From NCBI GenBank assembly GCA_016213865.1, contig JACQZL010000401.1:1-6837 (forward strand): 6,837 nt of DNA, given 5' to 3'. The stretch comes from Candidatus Rifleibacteriota bacterium. GTDB lineage: Bacteria; UBP17; UBA6191; JACPRK01. A program made the translations under genes and the position numbers. The notes under the pieces are model-generated. The model saw only the letters and a program-made list of their open reading frames with translations. It did not search any database and had not been told where the DNA came from. This document shows positions 1-6,485 of the stretch, piece after piece (position 1 is the first letter of the stretch; each line of letters starts with the position of its first letter).

Positions 1-1
1 G

Positions 2-601
2 CTCGGTGTGGAGCCGCTCATCGAGACCCGTCTGGTCAGATCCGAGAGCCCACTGGCCTACTCGGTCATCCCGCCCGGCGAGGTCTTCGACATCATCGTC
101 GGCGCACCGCCGGCCGATGCCAACAGAACCCCCATCGTCACCTCCGGGACTCTCGACGACGGCGTCACCCCGAACGACACGATCAAGCTCGGACTCTCGA
201 TCGTCGATGGACTGCGCGAGCATCTGAGCCAGGACGGGGCGGCCTTGCTCTTCTATCCGTCCGATCTCATGCTCCCGATCATCGTCCGGTACGCGAGCCA
301 TCTGGGCTTTCACGTCCAGTACCACCTGGCCCTTCAACTCCAGCCCGCCGACTGGTACGCGCTCTACAACACGTTCGCCGCCCAGGTCGCCCGCACGGAG
401 CGCGTTCCGCCGAGCGCATTGCTCTTGCCTCCCGTGGAGATCGACCTCGGCAGCCTGGCTTTCGGGCAATACCGGAGGCTCGACTGGACCCTCGATGGGC
501 TGGCCTATCCCCATCTATGGAACGAGGAAGCCGAGCGGCTGTTCCTCGGCATGATCGTGATCCGGAAGACGGCTGCGCAGCCGGGCTCTCGGGCCAGATG
601 A
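2..601 (+). CDS. Methyltransferase-like protein, C-terminal part (copy 1, 5' truncated)
   Basis: This is the C-terminal 199 residues of a protein that begins to the left of the window. The open frame starts at base 2 with no real start codon; the GTG at base 8 lies inside conserved sequence (LGV...IETRLV). It aligns along its length with the complete paralogs at 640-1704 and 1885-3147, but the SAM-binding motif I lies outside the window. Visible landmarks are FDIIVGAPP (the position of motif IV), PNDTIKLGLSI, a helix ending EHL, DWYALYNTFAAQVART, and the terminal HLW...LGMIVIRK tail. Motif IV lacks the Asn of the NPPY signature of many N-methyltransferases. The segment before the tail is short and is neither Gly- nor Pro-rich, unlike copy 3. 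The gene stops at TGA 599-601 and converges on copy 2 after 38 nt, with no hairpin plus T-tract between them. The family assignment is firm through the paralogs; substrate and activity are unknown. Confidence 0.85.
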   Translation, partial: LGVEPLIETRLVRSESPLAYSVIPPGEVFDIIVGAPPADANRTPIVTSGTLDDGVTPNDTIKLGLSIVDGLREHLSQDGAALLFYPSDLMLPIIVRYASHLGFHVQYHLALQLQPADWYALYNTFAAQVARTERVPPSALLLPPVEIDLGSLAFGQYRRLDWTLDGLAYPHLWNEEAERLFLGMIVIRKTAAQPGSRAR

Positions 602-639
602 TGCGAGCGGCCTGAGTTGGCGGTCCCGCGGAACGGTCC

Positions 640-1704
640 CTACTTCGAGGGGTTCGTGGTCACGGGCCCCGCGTTGCCCGAGTTCTCGGTGGGCTTGCGG
701 ATCACGATCATGCCGGGCAAGACCTGACCGAGATCCTTGTCCCACAGCCGGGAATAGGTCACGCCTCGTTCGCCGGCGTGGTCGACCTTGATGAAGACCC
801 CGCTGAAGGGGCCTCCGCGGTCGCCGGGGCCTGTGAGGTTCGGTCCCTGCTGCGACGCCATCAGGGCACCCGGCTCGAGGTGCTCGGTGCGGGCGACCTG
901 GGAGGCGAAGGCCGCGTAGAGTGTCAGCCAGTCTGGCGCCGGGATCTGCAGGGCCGGGTGCGACTCGACGAGGAAGCCCAGATGCCGGGCGTAGTTGATC
1001 ACGAGAGACTGGGCGACGGAAAACCGGTACCACAGGATGGCTACTCCGCCCGGGCTGAGATGTTCCTGGAGCCCGCCGATGATGGACAGGCCCAGCCTGA
1101 CGTTGTCGTTCGGCGAGATCCCTTCGTCGAAGACGCCCGCGACGACGGCCGGCGCCCGGTTGACGGGACCGGGCGGCGTTCCCAGGATGATGTCGAAAGC
1201 CTCTCCGGGCCGGATGACCGAGTAGGCCAGCGGGCTCTCGGGGCTCACCAGCCGTGTCTCGAAGCTCGAAGCCACGCCGAGTCTGCGGGCGTTTTCCTGA
1301 GCGCAATCGACGGCGCTGGGGTCGATGTCGGTGGCAACGACCTTGGAGGCCCCCAGCTTGGCGGCGTAGAGACCTAGAATCCCGGAGCCCGTCCCGATGT
1401 CCAGAACGGTCTTGCCTTTGAACTTCTCGGCATTCGCCGCCATGACCGGCATCATGACTCGCTCGGTTCTCTCGGGCCAGACGGTCCCCGGACAGATGCG
1501 GAGGGGCTGCTTCAACAACCCCGACGCGTAGTCCTCACCCTCGGTGAGGATTGCGCTCTCCGGGTGAGAGGCGGCCGGGACCTGGGCCCGCGCGGGCGAG
1601 CCGGGCAACGCGAGGCAACCGAGGACGAGCGCGGCCGCGACCCGTAACCATCCCCGCGTCATCAGACCTGTCCTGGCAACATCCGAGGGGCGATTCGTCC
1701 GCAT
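640..1704 (-). CDS. Signal-peptide-bearing SAM-dependent methyltransferase-like protein (copy 2)
   Basis: This is a 354-residue protein. The ATG at 1704 is chosen because AAGGAGA (1715-1709) sits 4 nt upstream and a signal peptide follows at once. The frame stays open further upstream to 1890, but that extension is low-complexity and lacks a ribosome-binding site. Residues 1-40 form the signal peptide: Arg-containing n-region, hydrophobic core [13 protein letters not shown], cleavage site SPARA|Q. Cys30 lies in VLGC, so a lipoprotein site is a weaker alternative. Residues 65-95 ([19 protein letters not shown]) precede the methyltransferase small/PrmA-like Rossmann core. Motif I is VLDIGTGSG (100-108), the acidic end of the next strand is TDID (125-128), and motif IV is [10 protein letters not shown] (170-179) instead of NPPY. 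A conserved C-terminal half ends in [19 protein letters not shown]. Fold and SAM binding are well supported by motifs. Export, substrate and actual methyl transfer are inferred; a degenerate, non-catalytic exported relative is possible. The gene diverges from copy 3 and probably has its own promoter. Confidence 0.9.
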   Translation of the reverse strand: MRTNRPSDVARTGLMTRGWLRVAAALVLGCLALPGSPARAQVPAASHPESAILTEGEDYASGLLKQPLRICPGTVWPERTERVMMPVMAANAEKFKGKTVLDIGTGSGILGLYAAKLGASKVVATDIDPSAVDCAQENARRLGVASSFETRLVSPESPLAYSVIRPGEAFDIILGTPPGPVNRAPAVVAGVFDEGISPNDNVRLGLSIIGGLQEHLSPGGVAILWYRFSVAQSLVINYARHLGFLVESHPALQIPAPDWLTLYAAFASQVARTEHLEPGALMASQQGPNLTGPGDRGGPFSGVFIKVDHAGERGVTYSRLWDKDLGQVLPGMIVIRKPTENSGNAGPVTTNPSK

Positions 1705-1740
1705 GGTCTCTCCTTGGGCCGGCAGCTCCGAGGCCCGTCG

Positions 1741-1769
1741 AGTCTCGGCCCTTCCCCGATCGATGTCAA
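1741..1769 (-). promoter_or_regulatory. Candidate promoter of methyltransferase copy 2
   Basis: A perfect TTGACA (1769-1764) is followed after 17 nt by GAGACT (1746-1741), a 3/6 match to TATAAT. The start point would fall near 1734, giving a leader of about 30 nt before the ATG at 1704. The -35 is preceded by CC (CCTTGACA), as at the two other promoter candidates of the window. The -10 is weak, so this rests mainly on the -35 and the position. Confidence 0.4.
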
Positions 1770-1774
1770 GGGAC

Positions 1775-1800
1775 AACGGCCGTTCCGACCGCTCACGGCC
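1775..1800. promoter_or_regulatory. Candidate operator between divergent promoters
   Basis: Two overlapping dyads lie between the two outward-facing TTGACA hexamers. One is the perfect 10-nt palindrome AACGGCCGTT (1775-1784). The other is the inverted repeat GGCCGT-N11-ACGGCC (1778-1783 and 1795-1800). The location, just upstream of both -35 elements, suits a regulator controlling copies 2 and 3 together. In DNA this GC-rich such short palindromes also arise by chance, and no regulator gene is in the window. Confidence 0.3.
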
Positions 1801-1817
1801 AGGGCCTCGCTTGTTCC

Positions 1818-1846
1818 TTGACAACCGAGGCCGGAACGCCAAGGAT
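1818..1846 (+). promoter_or_regulatory. Candidate promoter of methyltransferase copy 3
   Basis: TTGACA (1818-1823), a 17-nt spacer and AAGGAT (1841-1846, 3/6 match to TATAAT) point to the ATG at 1885. The predicted start point near 1853 gives a leader of about 32 nt, almost a mirror image of the copy 2 promoter. The strong -35 and weak -10 are shared by both. Confidence 0.4.
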
Positions 1847-1884
1847 GGCGGGGGCGGGGGCGTGTCGAACGTCCAAGGAAGTCC

Positions 1885-3147
1885 ATGCAATCAGCTCGAG
1901 CCTCGCTTTCCTGGTTGTCGAAACGGGTGTCACGGAGAGGGGCTCGGCTGGCGGCCGCGCTCGTACTCGGTTCCTTCTTGCTGCCAGGTTCCGCCGCGCG
2001 AGCCGAGGTCTCCGCAGTTCTCGCGCCTCTCGCGCCTGCTGCGGCTTCCGCGCCGCCGAGCGACATCGCCAGCAAGGGCGAGGATTTTCGCTCCGAGTTG
2101 CTGGGCGCTCACGTCCGCATCTGCCCGGGGACCGACTGGCCCCAGCGCACCGAGGCTCTCGTGATGCCGCTGATGGCCGCGAACCGGGAGAACTTCAAGG
2201 GAAAGCGGGTGCTGGATATCGGCACCGGTTCGGGAATCCTGAGCCTCCATGCCGCCAAGCTGGGGGCCTCCAAGGTCGTTGCCACCGACATCGAAACCGC
2301 CGCCATCGACTGCACCCGGGAGAACGCCCGGCGGCTGGGCGTCGACTCGATCGTCGAGACCCGCCTGGTCAGCCTGGAGGATCCCTCTGCCTACTCGGTC
2401 ATCCGGCCCGGGGAGACCTTCGACATCGTGCTCGCCTTCCCCTACTGCGGGGTCAACCGGGAGCCATCGCTCGGTGTTGGCGCTCCAGGCAACGGCATCA
2501 CCCAGAACGACAACATCCGGTTCGGCCTGTCCATCATCCGCGGGCTCCGGGACCATCTGAACGAGGGCGGCGTGCTCATCCTCTGCTATCGGTTCGCCGT
2601 GATGCACTCGTTTGCCGTGGGCTATGCCCGTTCGCTGGGCTACTCGGTGGAGCATCACGCGGCCCCGCAGGTGCCGCCCTACGACTGGTACGTGCTGTTC
2701 AATACCTTCGCGGCCGAGGTCGCTCGCACCGAGAACATCGAGCCGGCCGCGCTACTGCTGCCGCGGCCCAGAGGCGGCTCCAGCGAGCCCAGCGATCCGA
2801 TGCCCGGCCGACCCGGTGGCCCAGGTGGGCCCTGGGGCCGCGGCGGCCCCGACGGCCGCGGCGGCCCCGGCGGTCCCCCGGGAGTCGGTGGCCCGGGCAC
2901 GTTCGGTCCCGGCGGTTTCGCTCCCGGTCCGGGAGGAATGGGCGGACCCGGCGGCGAACTCCTCGTCAGGGTGGATCACGGCGAGAGGCCCGCGGGACCG
3001 CCCCAGCTGTGGGACCACAAGCTCGACCGGATCCTGCCCGGAGTGATCGTGATCCGCCGGAAGGCGACGTCGGCCGGCCCCACCGGGCCCGAGCCCGCCG
3101 GGCGCCAGGAGTTGCGGCAACCGGGCGGCCATGGGCCCGGCCGCTAG
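1885..3147 (+). CDS. Signal-peptide-bearing SAM-dependent methyltransferase-like protein with Gly/Pro-rich insert (copy 3)
   Basis: This is a 420-residue paralog of copies 1 and 2. The ATG at 1885 follows AAGGAAG (1875-1881) and opens a signal peptide that aligns with that of copy 2: SRRGARL, hydrophobic [13 protein letters not shown], cleavage site SAARA|E near residue 40. The Rossmann core has motif [10 protein letters not shown] (109-117) and TDIE (134-137). Motif IV is [11 protein letters not shown] (179-189), which keeps a Pro-Tyr but has Phe where NPPY has its first Pro and no Asn. [27 protein letters not shown] and the closing [18 protein letters not shown] match the paralogs. Between residues about 296 and 357 it carries a low-complexity Gly/Pro/Arg insert that the other copies lack. 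A final 28 residues, rich in Gly, Pro and Arg, follow the tail motif. The stop TAG (3145-3147) overlaps the stop of the opposing HemN-like gene by four bases (CTAG). The SRR sequence is only a partial Tat motif. Fold confident; export likely; substrate unknown. Confidence 0.9.
   Translation: MQSARASLSWLSKRVSRRGARLAAALVLGSFLLPGSAARAEVSAVLAPLAPAAASAPPSDIASKGEDFRSELLGAHVRICPGTDWPQRTEALVMPLMAANRENFKGKRVLDIGTGSGILSLHAAKLGASKVVATDIETAAIDCTRENARRLGVDSIVETRLVSLEDPSAYSVIRPGETFDIVLAFPYCGVNREPSLGVGAPGNGITQNDNIRFGLSIIRGLRDHLNEGGVLILCYRFAVMHSFAVGYARSLGYSVEHHAAPQVPPYDWYVLFNTFAAEVARTENIEPAALLLPRPRGGSSEPSDPMPGRPGGPGGPWGRGGPDGRGGPGGPPGVGGPGTFGPGGFAPGPGGMGGPGGELLVRVDHGERPAGPPQLWDHKLDRILPGVIVIRRKATSAGPTGPEPAGRQELRQPGGHGPGR
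2806..2955 (+). repeat. Gly/Pro-rich low-complexity segment inside copy 3
   Basis: This encodes about 50 residues made almost only of Gly, Pro and Arg, with recurring GGP units (for example [20 protein letters not shown]). At DNA level it includes a perfect 16-nt direct repeat, ggccgcggcggccccg, at 2836-2851 and 2854-2869. The 18-nt period encodes GRGGPD then GRGGPG. This fits growth by slippage in frame. The spacing is not strict Gly-X-Y, so it is not a clean collagen helix; a flexible linker is the simplest reading. Confidence 0.75.
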
Positions 3148-4571
3148 AGTTCGCAGTCGAGGTAGGGATTCAACGGGCCTTCGGCGTAGGCGTGCCTCGG
3201 AAACGGGAGGTGCTCTTCGCGGTAGAACTGCTGGCAGACCTCGTCGGCGAAGAAGCTGCCGAGTTCGGTCAGCTCGATCGACCGGTCGTCCTCCTGGAGC
3301 AGTCCGAAGTCCTTCAGCCGCTCGACCTTCTTCGTGAAGACGCTGTTCAGCGACACCCCCGTCAACTTCAAGAAGTAGTCCTTCCAGACCTTCCGGTTCT
3401 TGAGCGGGAGGACGATGCACCATCGCAGCTGCTCGTCCTTGGTCCTCACCACGCCTCGGTTGAGGGGCAGCTTACCGGCGCCGATGCGGGCGTAGTAGTC
3501 CGGGATGGAGTCTGTGTTGAGGCCGAAGCGGTCCCGGAGGCTGCTGAAGGCGGTCTGCCCGAAACCGACCTCGTCGAGCAGCCCGCAGCACTGATTGTCG
3601 GCGTAGTGCGAGAAGATCTCCCGCTTCTTCGAAAAGACCCGCCGCAGGTTCTGATGGTAGCCGTGCCGGCTCAGCAATCGGATCGCGGCTTCCTTCATCA
3701 TGAGAACGTTCTCGATACCGGGGAACTCGCGCAGCCCTCTCTCGCGGATCGCCACGATGGTGCCCGTGCGGTCACCGTAGGGCTGCACCTTCAGCCGGTA
3801 GAGCTGGATCTCGTCCGGGTCCACCGAGATGGCCTTTTCGACCGAGTCGAGCCAGGTCTCCATCGTCTCGCCCGGGTAGCCGAAGATGATCTCGATGTTC
3901 GTGACCAGGCCCGCCGCCATCGAGTTCCGGATCGCTTCGACAGCTTCCTCCGAATCATGCGGGCGGTTCATCTTCCTGAGGATGCCCTCGTCGAACGACT
4001 GGATACCGAGGGTGAGACGGTCGACCCCGTAGCTCTTGAGGAGCCGGAGCTTCTCCTGGCCTTCCGGGCCGATGATCGAGCCCGGATCGAGATCGTAGTT
4101 GAACTGGGTGAGCGCGCTCAGGTCGAGCCTCGACGTGAAGAAGCGCAGGAAGCGTTCGAGCTGGGCCGGCGTCAGGTAGGTCGGGGTGCCTCCGCCCACG
4201 AGGATCGAGCGGGTCTTGAGCTTCTGCACGCCCAGGCGCCGGACGTACAGGTCCATCTCCTGCTCCATGGCGTCGAGGTACCGGTCCTTCTCGTGGGCCG
4301 GGGAGTTGAGCATGACCGGGTAGTGACAGAAGACGCAGAGCCTCTCGCAGAAGGGGATGTGGACGTAGACGTCGAACAGGCCGTCCGCCGGGTTCCGGTA
4401 GCTGGCGAAGAGCTCCTCCTCGGCGATCTGGGGATACATCGTGATCGGGGGGTAGTGCACGGAGGGGACGAAATCCCCGTCGAGGCAGAGCAGGCCGGCT
4501 TGCTGGAGCCTCCGGAAGTCCCCGACCCGGCTCTTCGCAAACTCGGTCCAGGGCGCCGTGGTGTCTGACAT
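3144..4571 (-). CDS. HemN/HemW-like radical SAM protein
   Basis: This is a 475-residue radical SAM enzyme of the coproporphyrinogen III oxidase-like class. The [4Fe-4S] motif CERLCVFC (Cys75, Cys79, Cys82; CX3CX2C) follows YVHIPF, the hallmark of HemN-type proteins with Tyr before the cluster. Further landmarks are LVGGGTPTYLTP (124-134, SAM-binding GGGTP), DLDPGS (160-165), DRLTLGIQSFDE (184-195), IFGYPGETMETW (229-240), and a HemN_C-like winged-helix region with a LTELGSFFADEV end (435-445). It has about 65 residues before the radical SAM barrel. The region where HemN has its substrate-side motifs is divergent (DNQCCGLLDEVGFGQTAFS, 325-343). True HemN decarboxylates coproporphyrinogen III and HemW handles haem, but relatives perform methylation, cyclopropanation or haem ring opening, so the reaction here is open. 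The start ATG has the Shine-Dalgarno GAGGTGAT (4584-4577), which overlaps the stop of the upstream transporter gene. It is the last gene of the operon, with no terminator before the convergent neighbour. Confidence 0.9.
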   Translation of the reverse strand: MSDTTAPWTEFAKSRVGDFRRLQQAGLLCLDGDFVPSVHYPPITMYPQIAEEELFASYRNPADGLFDVYVHIPFCERLCVFCHYPVMLNSPAHEKDRYLDAMEQEMDLYVRRLGVQKLKTRSILVGGGTPTYLTPAQLERFLRFFTSRLDLSALTQFNYDLDPGSIIGPEGQEKLRLLKSYGVDRLTLGIQSFDEGILRKMNRPHDSEEAVEAIRNSMAAGLVTNIEIIFGYPGETMETWLDSVEKAISVDPDEIQLYRLKVQPYGDRTGTIVAIRERGLREFPGIENVLMMKEAAIRLLSRHGYHQNLRRVFSKKREIFSHYADNQCCGLLDEVGFGQTAFSSLRDRFGLNTDSIPDYYARIGAGKLPLNRGVVRTKDEQLRWCIVLPLKNRKVWKDYFLKLTGVSLNSVFTKKVERLKDFGLLQEDDRSIELTELGSFFADEVCQQFYREEHLPFPRHAYAEGPLNPYLDCEL

Positions 4572-4577
4572 CGCTGA

Positions 4578-5486
4578 TCACCTCGTGGAAAGGACGACGA
4601 TTCCGCCGACGGAAACCAGGGCCCCAACCACCGCCTGCCTGGTCACCCGTTCCTTCAAGAACACTGCGGCCAGAGGGAGGACGAACAAGGGCTCCGTGGA
4701 GTTGAGAGTGCTCGCCGTCGCCACGTCGATGTGCTTGAGCGCGACGTGGAAGAGCCAGAATCCGCCCAGCGAGGAGACGAGCACGGCGGCGACCAGTTCG
4801 CGTGTCAGCGCCAGGCTCCTGAACGGAGCCACCGACCCCTGGAGCCCTCCGCGAAACGTCCCCCAGAGCGCCAGCCCGGCCACGCCACCCAGCGTGCGAA
4901 AGACGGTCGCCTCGATCGCGGTGACCGAAGCCATCGCCGCCTTGGCGAGCACGATCGCCGACGACATGCAGAGCACGGCCGCCAGGCCCCGAGCCACGCC
5001 CCGGAGGTTCAGCGAGCCGCCGTCCGAGGAGCGCTGGGAATCGAGCACGATTGCCACCCCGCCGATGACCAGGGCGATGCCGAGCCAGCCCTCCCAGGTG
5101 GGCCGCTCTCCCAGGAACAGCACCGCGATCAGGACGGTCGTCACCTGACCCAGGGTGCACAGGAGCACCAGGACGTGGGCGCCCAGCTCCTGCAGCGCCT
5201 GGAAGAACAGGGTGTCTCCCACGGCGATGCCCAGCACGCCGCTGAGCGCAAGCGCCCCGAACACGGCGAGGCCCGGCGCCTGGACCCCCGACGCCAGGAG
5301 AACCACCAGCAGGATCGCCAGGCTCAAGACGTTCTTGACCAGGTTCATGCTCAAGGCCTGGACCTTCTCGCCCAGGCGCTTGTAGAGGATCGAGCCGACC
5401 GCCCAGGCCGCGGCGGACGCCAGCGCCGCCAGGACCCCGATCATCTGGTCGTACGTCCCGAGCGAGACGCTGCTCGCCACGGTCAT
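4578..5486 (-). CDS. EamA/DMT-family transporter
   Basis: This is a 302-residue integral membrane protein with the internal duplication of the drug/metabolite transporter superfamily. About ten hydrophobic helices are visible, five per half. Each half ends in the typical EamA closing pattern: GERPTWEGWLGIALVIGGVA (126-145) and KERVTRQAVVGALVSVGG (278-295). The conserved SxxxxxxPL region of the second half appears as STLNSTEPLFVLPLAAVFL (259-277). Such carriers move small metabolites, often as exporters of amino acids, nucleosides or intermediates; the sequence alone does not reveal the cargo. The ATG at 5486 overlaps the TGA of the HydE-like gene as ATGA, so translation is probably coupled. 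The HemN-like gene starts 6 nt after its stop. Lying between two radical SAM genes, it most likely carries their substrate or product across the inner membrane, which is inference from context. Confidence 0.92.
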   Translation of the reverse strand: MTVASSVSLGTYDQMIGVLAALASAAAWAVGSILYKRLGEKVQALSMNLVKNVLSLAILLVVLLASGVQAPGLAVFGALALSGVLGIAVGDTLFFQALQELGAHVLVLLCTLGQVTTVLIAVLFLGERPTWEGWLGIALVIGGVAIVLDSQRSSDGGSLNLRGVARGLAAVLCMSSAIVLAKAAMASVTAIEATVFRTLGGVAGLALWGTFRGGLQGSVAPFRSLALTRELVAAVLVSSLGGFWLFHVALKHIDVATASTLNSTEPLFVLPLAAVFLKERVTRQAVVGALVSVGGIVVLSTR

Positions 5487-6466
5487 ATCAGCGGATCCTT
5501 CGAGAGTTCGAGCCCCGCCTTCGCAACCGCTTCGAGGAGCGCCGTCGTCGGCTTGTAGCGATCCTTGCGGTAGATGACGAACTTGTCGGCTTCCGAGCCC
5601 GGGGTCCCGTCGTGCAGGGTCGCGGCGTTGGCTCCGGCAGTGAGCCCCATGGCCTGACCGCCGGCCCTCAGCAGTTCGAGCGCGCTCACGGTCGGGATGA
5701 GCGCGCCGGGGCAGAGGAGCCTCAGGACCGCCAGGAAATTCAGGGTGAGGTCCAGGTCCGCCGCGGTGGAGCCGGCAAGGGGGGTCATCTCGTGGGGAAT
5801 GAACGGGGAGGTGCTGACCATGGGGATTTGCAGCTCCTGGAGGAGGTGCAGATCGGCCACGAGGGAAGACAGACTCTGGCCGGGCAGGCCGGTGATGTTA
5901 CCCGAACTGACCTTGAAACCCAGCCGCTTCAGGGTCGCGATTCTCTCGAGCCTCGCGGGCAGGTTGTCGGACGGCTTGAGCCGAGAGTACAGCCTCGGGT
6001 CGGAGGTTTCGAACTTGAGCAGGTATCGTTCGACCCCGACCTCTCTGAGGCTCCGGTACCACTCGTCGGAGAGGCTTCCGAAGGAGCCCACCAGGGTCAG
6101 CTCAGGGTACTTCCGCTTGACGGTGGCCAGGAGGCTCAGCAAGGCCTCGATGTAGCGCTCCCCTTCGGTCTCCCCCGTCTGGATCATGACCACCCTGCGC
6201 CCGCCGGCGTAGAGATCGTCGACCAGCTGCAGGAACTGGTCCCCGGGCATGACGTAGCGGCGGATGTCGGTGTAGTGCGCGATGCCGCAGAAGTTGCACT
6301 CCTGCCGGCAGATGTTCGAATACTCGATGACGCTGCGGCCTTCGACCTTGCCTCCGAAGACCCGGTCTCTGCACTCCCGGGCCTGCCGGAAAAGCTCCGC
6401 CTGCTCCTTGCCCCTGAAGAGCAAGGCCTCCTCGATCTGGAGCGCGTTCGAGAGGGAGAGGGTCAT
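5483..6466 (-). CDS. HydE/BioB-like radical SAM protein
   Basis: This is a 327-residue protein if it starts at the ATG at 6466. A GTG at 6475 would add three residues, and neither start has a Shine-Dalgarno. The cluster motif CRQECNFC (CX3CX2C; Cys53, 57, 60) lies in IEYSNICRQECNFCGI, the typical BioB/HydE context. As I recall HydE proteins, other matches are VVMIQTGE (HydE: LQSGE), RYLLKFETSDPRLYSRLKP (HydE: RYLLRHET...RKL.P), NITGLPGQSL (SMVGLPGQT) and SPFIPHEMTPL (GPFIPHPDTPL). A C-terminal LTAGANAATLHDGTP (HydE: GANV.MPN) marks the end of the barrel. There is no second C-terminal Cys cluster. HydE helps build the diiron cofactor of FeFe-hydrogenase, and relatives include BioB, PylB and HmdB. 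Because HydF, HydG and hydrogenase are absent here and the C-terminal motif diverges, a paralog with another substrate is more likely than true HydE. It is the first gene of the operon and overlaps the transporter start by 4 nt. Confidence 0.9.
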   Translation of the reverse strand: MTLSLSNALQIEEALLFRGKEQAELFRQARECRDRVFGGKVEGRSVIEYSNICRQECNFCGIAHYTDIRRYVMPGDQFLQLVDDLYAGGRRVVMIQTGETEGERYIEALLSLLATVKRKYPELTLVGSFGSLSDEWYRSLREVGVERYLLKFETSDPRLYSRLKPSDNLPARLERIATLKRLGFKVSSGNITGLPGQSLSSLVADLHLLQELQIPMVSTSPFIPHEMTPLAGSTAADLDLTLNFLAVLRLLCPGALIPTVSALELLRAGGQAMGLTAGANAATLHDGTPGSEADKFVIYRKDRYKPTTALLEAVAKAGLELSKDPLI

Positions 6467-6473
6467 CGCGGCC

Positions 6474-6479
6474 ACTATA
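6474..6479 (-). promoter_or_regulatory. TATAGT, candidate -10 for a leaderless transcript
   Basis: TATAGT (6479-6474) matches TATAAT at 5/6 and lies seven bases before the ATG at 6466. Transcription from it would begin at or next to the A of that ATG, giving a leaderless mRNA. This would agree with the missing Shine-Dalgarno. There is no good -35 at 16-18 nt and no exact TGn extension, so a chance match is possible. Confidence 0.3.
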
Positions 6480-6485
6480 CGTCAG

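Noticed and set aside
602..639. Terminator between convergent copies 1 and 2
   Set aside because: Only a 7-nt direct repeat CGGTCCC (621-627 and 634-640) is present. There is no stem followed by a T-tract on either strand.
1705..1890. N-terminal extension of copy 2 by 62 residues to an upstream ATG
   Set aside because: The extension is Pro/Arg-rich and unrelated to the paralog N-terminus. It would bury the signal peptide and has no ribosome-binding site, while the ATG at 1704 has a strong one.
1930..1953. Tat signal in copy 3 (SRRGARL)
   Set aside because: The twin Arg is present, but the Phe-Leu that should follow is missing, and copy 2 lacks the twin Arg at the aligned place. A Sec signal explains both.
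2806..2955. Collagen-like triple-helix domain in copy 3
   Set aside because: Glycines do not keep a strict Gly-X-Y period; GG and GGP units break it repeatedly, so a flexible linker is the better description.
1551..4568. A 1005-codon open frame on the + strand, the longest in the window
   Set aside because: It runs antisense to copy 2 and the HemN-like gene and out of frame through copy 3. Its translation is Arg/Pro/Gly-rich low-complexity with no domain. It is the usual shadow frame of GC-rich coding DNA.
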